Shown: positions 10,327 through 23,099 of the stretch, piece by piece
How the letters are laid out: each line of letters begins with the position of its first letter
Position numbering within the stretch: position 1 is the first letter of the stretch
Assembly (NCBI GenBank): GCA_025266875.1
Contig: JALLLT010000023.1
Coordinates: 186,001-250,000 of the forward strand
Reading direction: 5' to 3'
DNA: 64,000 bases
Origin: Fennellomyces sp. T-0311
Taxonomy: Eukaryota; Mucoromycota; Mucoromycetes; Mucorales; Lichtheimiaceae
The notes under the pieces: model-generated
The model's input: the letters and a program-made list of their open reading frames with translations, nothing else
Databases searched by the model: none
What the model was told of the DNA's origin: nothing
Made by a program: the position numbers and the translations under genes

Positions 10327-11929
10327 ATGTCAGGCAAGTAGAACTTTTACCAGCCAATCCCTTCCGCAATGAAAGGAGAGATTGAAAGGAATGAGAAAAG
10401 AGATGGGGTTTGGCTTATATTTTTTTGTATTTTTTTTTTACCATTCCGAATCTAAACCGTCTGTAACAGCACAAAACGATATTACGAGAACGTTCCGAGT
10501 GGTAGCAAAGGACGCCAAAACAGGCAAGCAGATCAAGTTGTCGTATGTCAACAAAAAGGTCACCGGAAATGGATCGTTTGGCGTGGTGTATCAGACGCGC
10601 CTACTGGACACCAACGAGGACGCTGCAATTAAAAAAGTGCTTCAGGATAGGCGGTTCAAGGTGTGTGTGTGTTTTGCTAGCTGTGCATAAACGCTGCTCC
10701 GTGTTTTGATAACATTGGAGCAATATAGAATCGCGAGCTGCAGATCATGCGAGTGGTCGACCATCCCAACGTGTGCCGGCTAAAGTCATACTTCTACAAC
10801 CAGGTGGAGAACAAGGCAAGCGTGATTTTTATTTTATTTTATTTTATTTTAAAATGAAAAATTTAATAATCCAAAATCGTACAGCAAGACGAGGTGTATC
10901 TTAATTTGGTCATGGAGTATGTGCCCGACACCCTGTACCGTGCCATCCGACACTACGCCAAGCAGAAGCAGACGATGCCCACGATGCTGGTGCGAGTCTA
11001 CATGTATCAGGTGATCCGGTCACTGGCGTATATCCACTCACTTGGCATATGTCATCGAGACATCAAGCCTCAAAACATACTGCTTGATCCGGCAAAAGGG
11101 ATCTGCAAAATGTGCGATTTTGGCAGGTAAGACAAATGTCATTCGACACGCTTTTGCCTATACTCATCGATACGCAGCGCCAAGATCTTGGTACCAGGTG
11201 AACCCAACGTGTCATACATCTGCTCACGCTATTATCGCGCACCAGAGCTCATCTTTGGTGCCACGAATTACACGCTGAACATTGATATTTGGTCCACGGG
11301 ATGCGTCATGGCCGAACTGCTGTTGGGCCAGCCGTTTTTCCCAGGCGACAGTGGGATCGATCAACTGGTAGAGATCATAAAGATTCTGGGGACACCGAGT
11401 AAACAGGAGATTGCTGCAATGAATGCGAGCTATGTTGAGCATCGGTTTCCTCAGATCAAACCCCATCCCTTATCCAAGGTAATAAAGCAAGATGCACGAG
11501 ACACGCACATTATGTATACTGAGAGAGGGAGGGTGGGGGCTGATCTTGTAGATCTTTGTCGGTGCACCGGAACAGGCAGTCGATCTGATCACACAAATGC
11601 TGCAGTACCATCCGCAGCACCGTATTAGTGCCATCGAGGCCCTGTGTCACCCATTCTTCGATCCTCTTCGAGACCCGTCGGCGATTCTCCCGAATGGAGC
11701 ACCGTTGCCGCCACTATTCGACTTCTCTAAACACGGTACTTGATTCTTGGCATCACGCCCCAGTGTCTTGGCTAATTTGCTTGGCTCAGAGCTATCCATC
11801 CGTCCAGACCTGATACACCGTCTCGTGCCTGCGCACTGCGAACAAGAATTGTACAACCGCGGGATTGACGTGCACCACTTTGAGGCGACGCCGGCGGAGC
11901 AGCTCAAGATACCACCTTCGTATATCTGA
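10327..11929 (+). CDS. glycogen synthase kinase 3 (GSK3/Shaggy) family kinase
   Basis: Seven exons: 10327-10333, 10470-10660, 10729-10815, 10885-11126, 11178-11478, 11552-11735 and 11790-11929, giving 383 residues. Kinase landmarks: glycine loop GNGSFG (35-40), Lys57 in AIKK, catalytic HRDIKPQN (Asp154), DFG at 173-175, and the GSK3-specific activation loop [13 protein letters not shown] with the regulatory Tyr189. The full kinase domain ends in HPFFDPLR. It phosphorylates Ser/Thr in pre-primed substrates and acts in signalling and cell-wall or cell-cycle control. The first exon encodes only M-S plus one base and needs a GC-AG intron (TCAG then GCAAGT). Intron 3 is also GC-AG (AAG then GCAAGC). 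The kinase body is certain; the start is inferred. Confidence 0.93.
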
Positions 11930-12733
11930 AATTAGAAGGAGTAGCGTTGTACGGGGGGTGCAAAGAACCCTGAGAAGAGGGCCGGCAGACAGGACGCAAA
12001 AAGGAGGGGCTTTTTTCTTTTTTGGCAGGCAACGTCAGAGAGACAGAGAGAGAGCGAGAGAAAGAGAGAGCGAGTGAACGCAATGGTACGGAAGTGGGGG
12101 CAGCTGGAAAAGGGAATTGAAGTCGGAGAACGCTGTTCCTTGGAGTCGTTACCAAAAAAAAAACCCAAAAAAAAGAGCAAAAAAGCAAAAAAAATAACGC
12201 GCGATTCCTTTTGACTTGGTATAACCAGAAGCCCTCTCTCTCTCTCTCTCTCTTCACCTATCCTGTGGTTCGGTCGGGCGGACTCTCTCTCTCTCCACAA
12301 GCACTTTATGTACTACACCAGTTCTTGCCTTTTGGGATTGTAATACACGAGGATTTTACAAAATAGCGACAATATACGTCTTTGCAGGGATTCTGATCCC
12401 CTTGTTGAGCTCCTCTGACAGTCGGTTTGACGGGGATATAAAAAAGAGAGCCCCTGCTGCGTGAGACTATGTTGTGCCTCGAGGTTGTTCACGTGTAGCG
12501 CGTTCTTTACACCGGTTTTACAGGACCTGGCTTGGCAGGTTACAAGCGCGACAGTTCGTTCGGGCTGAGTTTTCCCAAGTGGTCGAAAATAATCCAATGA
12601 TAAGCTTTCTGAGCTGTCTGCGTCACGGACAAGTGCTCATCGTCATGGCTCCTTTAAATTCCAGCCTTTCGCGTCCCACCGCTTTTCTCCTTTCTTCTTA
12701 TTTCTCTCTGGTTCTTACTTAATATCACACACA
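11930..12733. other. actin promoter region, simple-sequence rich
   Basis: An 800-bp spacer holding GA/CT repeats (about 12038-12072, 12233-12252 and 12281-12294) and A-runs. The last ~100 bp before the actin ATG are strongly T/C-rich (CTTTCGCGTCCC..., TTTCTCC, TTATTTCTCTC), a common feature of highly expressed fungal promoters. No gene seen. Confidence 0.45.
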
Positions 12734-14282
<1,549 letters not shown>

Positions 14283-14476
14283 TGATTAAGGAGTCTTAGT
14301 GGGCAAATGCGTGTGTGTGTGTGCGAACAAAAAAATGCTTAAGGATAAAGGGGGGGAAAGCGGTGCACTGTCAGCTAATATTAAAAAATTCGATGCAATG
14401 CAACGGCACGTCGCATGTGTACATTCTGTGCCAGCTGCCTGCAGCTCAGCCTTTCCTCTTCTTCCACTTTTTTTCA

Positions 14477-14620
14477 ATGCCCGGTACCCAAGACGTAACA
14501 CGCAATGTCAGCTGCGATTACAAACCATTGCAGGAATGCTTACTGAAGAACAACAATGACCGAGCCAAGTGCATGAAAGAATGGCAAGAGTTCCAGCAAG
14601 CCTGTCGAGAGAAAAAGTAA
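14477..14620 (+). CDS. small cysteine-rich, CHCH-like protein
   Basis: Single-exon frame of 47 residues, starting in a pyrimidine-rich context and followed by AATAAA at 14632. Four cysteines flank two predicted helices: C-DYKPLQE-C, then ten residues (LLKNNNDRAK), then C-MKEWQEFQQA-C. The block CLxxNNxDxxKC is typical of twin-CX9C proteins imported into the mitochondrial intermembrane space by Mia40. Here the spacings are CX7C and CX10C, so membership is likely but not certain, and the exact protein is not recognised. The alternative is an unrelated small helical hairpin protein. Convergent with the stress-protein gene, with only 87 bp between stop codons. Confidence 0.6.
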   Translation: MPGTQDVTRNVSCDYKPLQECLLKNNNDRAKCMKEWQEFQQACREKK

Positions 14621-14707
14621 TTATATTTGCTAATAAAGGTAGACAAAGAATTGACATGGAGAGTATCCTAGGAAGCAAGAATGTGAAGCTTGTAAACAAT
14701 AAAGCAA

Positions 14708-15479
14708 TCAAGAGGAAGACGTGATTCGTTGCAAGAGCGATTTGCGTCGGGATTCTTTTTCTTCGTCATCCGGAGTAGGGGGTTTGGCAATCACCACAGT
14801 GCAAGGTGCATGATGTACGCAGTGATCGCTTACGCTACCGAGAAAAGTTCTATTTTTTTTTTGACAGCATTAGCCAATCGTTGTCATGACGACATGGACA
14901 CATGTCAAATATTTTTACCGTTTAAATGTACCCAAGTTGCGCGATCCCATAATAAGCGTGTCGGCGTGGATTTCAGTCACTTTTCGAACAATCTCTTGCT
15001 TGGGATCACCAATCATTGAAATGGCCTTGCATGCAATCTACATTACTGATTTAGCCAGCGCATTTATTTCTTTAAAAAAAAGGAAACACTTGCCTTCTTA
15101 TGCCACAGCTGGGTAGCCCACGATTTGAGTAACGAATGACTCTCCTCTCGACGTTCTTCGGCTACATCATCCATATATCCTGTCGTATCGACATAGGGGG
15201 CCATCGGAATTTCCAGAACACGCACATGAACTAGAACAATCTATTTCTTTTTCAGTTAATAGTCGGCAAGGGCAGTGTGTGTTGCGTGCTTTTTACCAAG
15301 TCGGAATCGGGTCGAATGTAGTTATCCAAGGCCCAGTTGACCACGTATTCTGCCGAGCTTGGATCAATTGACACCACGACGATACGCTGCAAGCTGATTT
15401 TTCCATGTTCATCGGCGTGATGGCTGTAATGCTCAACAAGGGTATCGCGACGTTGCACTAGTTTCGGAGGCGAGGACAT
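14708..15479 (-). CDS. universal stress protein (UspA) family protein
   Basis: Minus-strand exons 15479-15297, 15240-15094, 15037-14919 and 14849-14708 give 196 residues. The fold is clear: strand 1 RIVVVSIDPSS with a helix AEYVVNWALDNY, the block CKAISMIGDP, and the ATP-binding-type loop MGSRNLGTFKRTFLGSVSDH followed by APCTVVI. Members bind nucleotides and respond to stress; the precise role is unknown. Intron 2 starts with GC (AAG then GCAAGT) and must be phase 0 to keep the frame, so it is a probable GC-AG intron. An upstream in-frame extension lacks an ATG, which supports the start at 15479. Confidence 0.88.
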
Positions 15480-15572
15480 TTTTTTCTTTTGGTTTCTGAA
15501 CAAGAAGAAGAAGGGAAAATTCATGCAGAAACCAAACAGATTAAAAAAAACTGAAATTCAAAAACCCATGCT

Positions 15573-17007
15573 TTATTCTTCTGAAGAGGGTGGATCCACA
15601 AATTCCTTGATATCTCGTGATAATAACTTGTTCATTCGATCGTACGATCCGAGACTAGGCATCAGTGCTACGGAAACACGACATCAGGTTTTTTTTTGGC
15701 AAGGCGCCGGGTATTTTGCATACCTGTGATACATTGGGTATGATTCAACTGCTTGTACAGTCGCATGCGAACATCTACTTCTTCTCGACGATCGGGCGGC
15801 AGCACATCGCCCAATGCACTGTACATTGCGATAGATTCTTCATCAGATGCAGTATCATCCTTGTTGCCATGAACAAACAAGATGCGCGGGAAGAAATCGA
15901 TCAGGTCACGCGACGTTTCAAACAGTTGATGATTCTCCTTGATCAGTTGCAACGGAGCCGACTCTCCGCCATCCCGATAGACACCAGCAAACCTGCGTAT
16001 GTCAAGCGTTACAAAAAAAAAAAGAGCGTTACGTGTACTGCGGAAACTCACAGCAAAAGACCTTCCACTTGCGGTAAAAAGTCATGAAGATGGTCGTCGG
16101 CACTTTTATCACTTGCAGCTGATGGGTCATGTTTCCCGCTATTGTCAGAGCCGCTGCTTGGCAACGGGTTGGTATAGCATTTAGCCTTATTCAAAACATC
16201 ATTCAAAACAACCTGGATCGCCGTATGTGCCCCGGTACCGTGACCCTAATCTGGGAGATTAATTTGTCTTATAAAGAAAAAAATTGCAATGGTTACCAGG
16301 ACATAAATCATTTCAGGGTCCAGTTGTCGCTCGCAAGCATGTCGATACGCCCATTTGATGGCCAGACGCACCTGTTTTTCGTTGGTAAAGTCGGGCACGG
16401 CGACCATGTAGCCGAGTTCACGCAGGGTGTTTGCAAAAAGCGTATAAAAGGTGCGATGGCTGGGTAGACTGGAGCCGTGGATAAAGACGATCATGGGCGT
16501 CGCGGGAACTAATATATCGGGATAGTAGACATCGAGTTGGCATGTTTTCGGATCGGCCTTTGAATACACAATGCGACGCCTAAACGTGGATTGAGAAGCT
16601 TAAACAAAAATAGCTTCGCACGTTTTGTTGTTATTACCTTACAATGCGGTGGAACCGGGATCGCACGGTCCAGTAGCGCCATTTAAAGTATGCGAGATAG
16701 GTGGGTATATGTCGGATATAAGTCATGGCGACGTGCAGCAGGCCGGCATTCATGCGGATCACGGTGGATGGCAGGCACGGCAGGTGGCGTAGTAGATGAG
16801 TCCACGAGGGAGCGGTTCTGCGGTGCTGATACAGATATGCGGCCCATGCACATATGTACAGATTAGCTGTAATCGTGGGTCAGTACTCATCTCGTTATCG
16901 ACGCAGATAGTACCTGTGAGGAGAACGACGAGCGGCAAACATAGCACGAAGCAGATGGCTAGCACGGGCAGAAAAAACAGGGAGGCCGAGACGTAGACCG
17001 TGCGCAT
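15573..17007 (-). CDS. membrane-anchored alpha/beta-hydrolase fold protein, probably catalytically altered
   Basis: Minus-strand exons 17007-16914, 16866-16638, 16579-16297, 16245-16052, 15992-15724 and 15667-15573 give 387 residues. Residues 1-50 hold one or two hydrophobic segments, suggesting a membrane anchor. The fold is shown by LDVYYPD, the oxyanion strand MIVFIHGSS, and the late strand ILFVHGNKDD (Asp312) with a possible His351 in LNHTQ. The layout resembles isoprenylcysteine methylesterase or kynurenine formamidase-like hydrolases. The nucleophile elbow reads GHGTGAHTA (203-211), with Gly where the catalytic Ser should be. If the exon 4 acceptor is right, the protein may be a pseudoenzyme or use Thr206. 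It lies 205 bp downstream of SHMT on the same strand. Confidence 0.78.
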
Positions 17008-17212
17008 GGAAGATGAGAGAGAGAGAGAAAGAAGCAAAACATCTCAACCGCCGTGGGCTCGATTTAAAAAAGCCCAAAAGATGAAACGCTTCCCACCAAT
17101 TCTAGTTTCAGCCTTCTTTTTTTCTGTCAAACGAAAATGTATTTACAAGGAAGTCGCTCTTCTTCCCAAACCACAAAAAAATGCCTATAAAATGATATAT
17201 ATATCTTCTCTA

Positions 17213-19166
17213 TTACAACTTCATCTCGGACTCATTGAAGCCCACCGTGGGGAACGCCGAAGCGAACGACGCCACTTCGGACTTGAGCTCCTGGATCGCA
17301 GCAATCTGGGAGCCATCGCCAATGTGCTTCTTGAAATCAGCCAGCTTTGTACCTTGCACCTTGGCCTTTTCGTCAAGCGCAATCTTGACAGCGCGGTCAA
17401 TAAACGAAGCGATCGTTGCAAAGTCGGCCTCCTTCAAGCCACGGCTGGTCATTGCTGGCGTGCCGATACGAAGACCACCGGGGATCAACGCACTCTTGTC
17501 ACCAGGCACGGTGTTTTTGTTGGCAGCAATGTTGACGAGTTCCATGACACGTTCGACCCGAGCACCATCAATCTTCTTGGGCTTCAGGTTGACCAGCAAC
17601 AAATGGTTGTCGGTGCCGCCAGAAACCAGGTCGTAGCCCAGGTCCAGGAAGGCCTTGGCAAACGCTTGGTTGTTGGACAACACTTGGGTTTGGTATTCCT
17701 TGAACAAGGGGCTCTGCACTTGCTTCAATGCAACAGCCAATGCAGAGATCGTGTGGTTGTGAGGACCGCCCTGGTGGCCCGGGAACACAGATTGGTTGAT
17801 CGGGTTCTCCAGGTCATAGTGGATTTCTGTACATTTGTTTTTTTTAGCACATCTGACCCTGCGCGCTTTCTCACGCTCATTTTTTTCTTTACCTTTGCCC
17901 TTCTTATCCACACTACGGAGGCCCTTGCGGAAGAAAATCATCGAACCACGAGGTCCACGCAATGACTTGTGCGTGGTCGTCGTCACAATATCGGCATGTT
18001 CGAATGGACCAGGCAACACGCCAGCAGCAACCAAACCTAATCGAGGTTAAATTAACATCTATCTGCGCGCCATCTTGACCTTTGTTTCTTACCTGAGATG
18101 TGTGCCATATCCGCCATCAAGTAAGCACCAGCCTTGTCAGCGATCTGTTTTTTTTTCAAAGTCAGTGTTACGTTCAAATTGTTTTTTTTTTTCCATCACC
18201 ACGTTACCTCTCGCATTCTGGCGTAGTCAATGTTGCGAGCATATGCACTGGCGCCGGCAACAATGATCTTGGGACGGTACAACAAGGCATTGGCTTCGAG
18301 CGCGTCGTAGTCGATGTGGCCGGTCTTTTCGTCCAAACGGTACGGCAGGGTTTCAAAGTAGGTGGAGACGGCAGAGATCTTCTTGGTGGGGGTTTGGTAA
18401 CCATGGGACAAACTATAAATGGTGTCAGTTGGGGAATTCCAAGAACTGAAAACAGTACATACTGGCCACCGTGGGGAAGATCCAATCCCATGAGACGGTC
18501 GTGTGGTTTCAGCAAGGCACCGTACACATACAAATTGGCGGGAGCACCTGAAATATCACTCAGTAATCCAAAACATACGCGTTATTTTTTCTTCTCTTAC
18601 CTGACAATGCCTGCACGTTCACACCCCACTTGTCTGATTCCAAACTGAATGCTTCCAAAGCGCGCTTTTGGCAAAGACGCTCAGACATATCGATGAATTC
18701 GTTGCCACCGTAGTATCTGCCATTGGAATGAGTACAAAAGAAACGTGCACACATGCGCATTAAACCTTTACCTTGCACCAGGATAACCTTCCGAATACTT
18801 GTTCTGCATAATGCTGCCAAGAGCATCCATGACAGCGCGCGATGTAAAGTTCTGCGCATACAAATAATGTGAACAAACGTGTCCCATGCCAATTCTTTGG
18901 AATGCTTTACCTCTGAGGGAATCAAGACAACACTTTCGCGTTGACGCTTCTTTTCGTTTTCAATGATATTGAACAGTTCTGGGTCGTTTTGTTCCAAACG
19001 TTCGTTCAAGAACTCACGCTGACCAGCAGGGAAAACATAGGCGCGCTAACAACAGAGATAAGCAAAAGAGAAAAAAATATTTAGGAGCGGACTAGCGTAC
19101 CGAAGCTTGATAGACCACTGGTCTAGTTGCTCGCTTGGCGGAAGTTGCAATCAACGATCGAAGCAT
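17213..19166 (-). CDS. serine hydroxymethyltransferase, mitochondrial
   Basis: Nine exons on the minus strand: 19166-19101, 19045-18911, 18851-18772, 18716-18601, 18547-18463, 18412-18208, 18144-18093, 18036-17893 and 17826-17213, giving 498 residues. The first ~30 residues are basic and Ser/Ala-rich without acids ([15 protein letters not shown]), a mitochondrial targeting peptide. The PLP site [13 protein letters not shown] carries Lys270. The block [16 protein letters not shown] and the C-terminal [11 protein letters not shown] are intact. It interconverts serine and glycine with transfer of the one-carbon unit to tetrahydrofolate. Intron 8 (17827-17892) is 66 nt and stop-free, so a naive reading extends through it. 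A long antisense frame here is a shadow. Confidence 0.95.
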
Positions 19167-20840
19167 GGCGATTGTGTGTGTGTGTGTGTGAAGAAAAGTG
19201 TAAAAGAGAAGAAAGAAAGAAAATACACGGAAGGGTGGTTTTTTATTTATCTTTTTTAGTGGGTCTAAAAGAGGTAATGCAAGAGGTTCCCCTGTGGTTC
19301 CTATTGCTGCCTTTAGAGGTGATCTACCTGCCTTTACAGTTCGGGTCGTTCACCGGGCAACTCCACCGTGTCATTTTTTCACAACACTTTTTTTTTGCGC
19401 TCAATCGCATTGGCGAAAATGAAAAACTCCGCAACCGGCTTTCATATGTCGCCAGCCGTCCATTGACGCATGTTTACTTCTGATCTATAGGCTCAGAGGG
19501 GCGACGGAATACCATCGGCTCACTGTACACATGCCGTTTTTTTAACTCTGGATGATGATGGAGAAGTGTTTTCTTTATCACTCTGCAGAACTGCATTCGG
19601 TTTTGCGGGGCTTTTGCGAAAACAGACGAATGGTATCAATGGCAGTACTAAATGAGGCAAAGGGAACACGATCGCTCTTTTGCAGATAATATCATGACGT
19701 ATTGAATATCCAGGTGAGCAATGTGTGTTGCCATGAAAGTACTGTAAATGGAAGACTCGACCGACTTTGAAAGATTTAGCTCTGATGAGATGACCAGACA
19801 AGATCACAGCTGTTGGTGACAACAGTGTGGCTGCATGCAAACAAACATGCAATGTGTTTGCCACTGCTGCGGTATATATATCCGCGAGAGAGACACATAC
19901 TTGACGTACGCTGCTTATTTTGATAGGAATAGCATCTCCTGGCGCAAACCTCTTCTATTGTGAATTAAAGTTCGATTCATAATGCTCAGCGTTCAACATG
20001 TTCAGGACACTTGCAGCCTTCAGAATTTTAAACTTTGCTAGAGTTGCCGATATACAGGACTGTCTCGGGTGTCTCCAAAAGATTGCGGCATCACTTATTT
20101 AGAGATGTTGTTTGAAAAATAAAAAGTCGTATAACGTACAAAGATGCCCCTTCATGTCTTTACAATGAATTACTTCACCACTGGTCGTCTTAAATTCATA
20201 TATCAGCGTTTCTGATACCCAAAGAACTTTTGTACCACGATGATGGTCATGCAAGTATTGATAAGTGTAATGCTGCCTGGAGGCATTAAACTTCAAATGC
20301 TCAAAGCCTTTTTAGGGGCCGGCATACGGACGGGCTACGTACATATATCTAACTTTTTTAAGCAATCGCAAACACCAAATGACTTCCCCATACTTGATGT
20401 ACGTACATAGTTTGAAAATTCTTCGAAATGTAATGTATTGAGCGGGTAATGTGAACTGGTATGATTTAGAGTCTACATGCATAATGCATTTGTATACTAG
20501 ATGGGTATCTTGCTACTGAGTCTTTGGCCTATGTGAAATAGCATACTTTATTGGTGGAAGATGACCGTGGGACTCACATCCAATCTCGAGCTTGGTATCT
20601 TGCAAAGGGTGGATATCTTGTCTTGTTGGTATTTGACATCCGTGTCTAAATCAGTTCAGCACTTCTCCTCGACAGTCATGATTTATCTCCTTACACTCTA
20701 TGGGTAGAGTGCTTTGCAGCTAAAAGATCCTTTTGATAAATACTTCGCGTACTGAGAACCCAACATCAATAATTTATTACACAGGTAATAGGAGAAGCGG
20801 TACTAGTCAAGCAGAACTTGGCAGTTACAGTATTATGAAG

Positions 20841-21120
20841 CCCGTCCTGGCATAGACGTTATGTGCCCGTCAGGTATCGGACGTATACAGTACCCCTCTC
20901 CGCATAGATGGTGAATGCTCTCACAGCGACCGACATCCTCATTCGTTGAACTATTTGATATCATGAGATATGTTGAGTCCTTTTGTGTTTTTTTTCCTTT
21001 TTGTAGGCTTGCTTCAACAGCACCAGGCGATGCCAGTATTTTCAACCAGCAGAGATCTCTCGAGTAGACCAAGACCGTAATATTGATTTCCAATGATGAC
21101 ACGTGGATGCCCAATGTATT
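20841..21120 (+). repeat. dispersed repeat, copy 1
   Basis: About 280 bp matching 38773-39050 in the same orientation, roughly 90% identical by eye with a few single-base indels. Both copies start at CCCGTCCTGGCATAGACG and end at CCCAATGTAT; the flanks are unrelated, so the boundaries are sharp. On the minus strand both copies read HLC-x-EGYC-x-RPIPDGHIT, and a second segment reads IG-x-P ... QYYGLG with a frame change in copy 1. It may be a fragment of a decayed transposon or multicopy gene. No terminal repeats or target duplication seen. Confidence 0.8.
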
Positions 21121-21523
21121 AAGCTTCTGCTGTTCCATATCTGAGGAACATCTTTATCCGAAGAAAATATTCTTTTATATAATCTGCTCATACATTAGTG
21201 CGTATAATAGCGGTACTGTTTCTTCTATGTGCCTCATTTGCAGTTCAAAATGATTGGAAAAAAGCTATGAACTAAAGCTACGGGAAACGAAATTGATAAA
21301 GATCACACGAGTTTATCTGGACATCGATTTTTGAGTGGGACTGTATTGGATGCATGAGAGCTTTCTCTTATTGACGCTACTTACATTGGCGCACTCACAA
21401 AAAACGAGATTTCATTCTCCCTTATCTTTCTCATGCAAAACAAGCCTTCTACACACATCCAGAGGAGATAATCGGCTTCAATGTGGTATATATATGCAAA
21501 GACGACCGGAAAAGTACCATATA

Positions 21524-21667
21524 CAGTATTTCCAAAAATTAATGTCGCTACCCAAAGGAATCAATGTCGTTCCAAAAATGGAAGTCGCTGTATATTTTAT
21601 ATTATAAAAATTGGACCTTGGCGACATTGATTTTTATGGATAGCGACATTACTTTTTGGAAATACTG
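21524..21667. mobile_element. Tc1/mariner-type MITE (144 bp)
   Basis: Terminal inverted repeats of about 46 bp. Left end CAGTATTTCCAAAAATTAAT; the right end, reversed and complemented, starts CAGTATTTCCAAAAAGTAAT. There are about six mismatches across the repeats. TA dinucleotides flank both ends (21522-21523 and 21668-21669), as expected for the TA target duplication of Tc1/mariner elements. No transposase is encoded, so it is non-autonomous. The motif AATGTCG recurs inside. Confidence 0.82.
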
Positions 21668-23099
21668 TATGTATACCACCACTCGGAGCAGGAAAGTGGT
21701 TGAATGCTTTGAAAGAAGGCGATGGTTCATAATAGCTGGTCGCAACCCAATCGTCAAAGAGGGTACATGCTTCTTACCTTTGTCTTTCTCGTCTTTAAAT
21801 AGTTTTTTTTTCATCACAGAGAGTGATATCTAGTGCTACCCTTTCAAAGGATGTTGCCGCAAACGGAGTCTAAGGTACGCTCTAATAAACACTTTTGAAA
21901 GGGCCGTTACACTTTGTTTGCTCGTACATTTAAAAGTAGCATTCAATCATCAGGTCATCAATATCGTCCATACGTAATGATATGATTAACGGACGATCAT
22001 TATTAGACTGCAGCGACTAGATCAAACATTCTGAAATGTGCACGAAATATAAGATCGTGTGCATCGCAATAGCATTGAAAACAGAATGTCGGTATATCCC
22101 GTAGTTGTCGATAAGTACGTAACACTGGCATTGATTCAAAAGTATCACATTTACTATGTTGCAAGTATGTAAGTGGCGCTTTGGCTCATCACAAAAGTTC
22201 CGAATGTGGTGGTGAAGGTGTAGTGAAATATATATACGAAGATCAGCAAATGTTACGGATAGCGACTTTACCATTTTAGCATATTCGTAACTGATAGGAT
22301 ATATGGGTAACTGGAAATCATACCGTATACCTTGGTGCTGCAGCAAACTCTTGGATCAGACAGTAACGCGCATTGATCAAATGCCCACGTGGTCACTTGC
22401 AGTCAGAGTATGCAGATAAAATATACTTGGATGAAAAGAGAGTGAGTCTACGCAGATTCTGTGTATAACCACGTCCAAAAAAAAAAGAGTTTTGTGCGAC
22501 CTTTCAGGACGTTTTTTCCGAACAGTTACCCGGTAATCAACAAACTCATGGCCAAGCACGGATTCTATTGGTAAAAATAAAGAAAGCTGGGCTTGGATTT
22601 TCCAAGCAATTTGCTTCCTCGCTGGATACAGGCGTAGACAACAAAAAGCATAAAAGGGTAAAAGTCATCATTTGACTTTTTGGTAGAGCAACAGATCAGG
22701 TACATTTTGTCAATATATGGCATATCTTTTTTTAGCGCAGTGTAACAAGTTCTTGGCTTTTATAAACTCGGAAAAACATATACTGTGCTTTTTTATGCGG
22801 AGGTTTTCCGTTTGATAATAAATCCAACACAAAGTGACATCAAAATTGCCATGACGATTCAGGGGAGAGCGAATGATAATGAAAAAAGACACAAAAGCTA
22901 TGGAAAGGCCTTGGCCGATTTGCCGACGCATTGCTTAACCTGCAGAAAAAAAGAGGCAGTGTGTGGCTGGGAAGCAAAAAAAAAAGCTGTATCTATATCG
23001 AGATACTCACACCCGGTTCCAGTGCTTCCGACGGTCCGCCAACATAAGTTTGGGCATTGCCCCTTCAACCTTTTTCTTTCTTTTCTTCCATACACAATA

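Larger units (their letters stand above)
19167..23099. other. 3.9 kb gene-poor region with repeats
   Basis: SHMT promoter at the left (a GT repeat at about 19171-19188), then no gene with convincing coding structure. It contains a dispersed repeat copy (20841-21120) and a MITE (21524-21667). Two weak frames on the minus strand (19520-19864 and 20099-20296) look protein-like but lack an ATG or splice partners and may be gene relics. Confidence 0.5.

Noticed and set aside
17000..17965. Plus-strand frame of 321 codons
   Set aside because: Antisense shadow of SHMT exon 9 and its 3' region.
19520..19864. Minus-strand frame ending SDKENTSPSSSRVKK
   Set aside because: Protein-like composition but no ATG start and no upstream exon found; left as a possible relic.
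19960..19985. GTTCGATTC resembling a tRNA B box
   Set aside because: No A box upstream and no cloverleaf could be drawn around it.
20099..20296. Minus-strand 65-codon protein-like frame
   Set aside because: No ATG, an upstream in-frame stop and no credible splice site; could be a transposon or gene fragment but not supportable.
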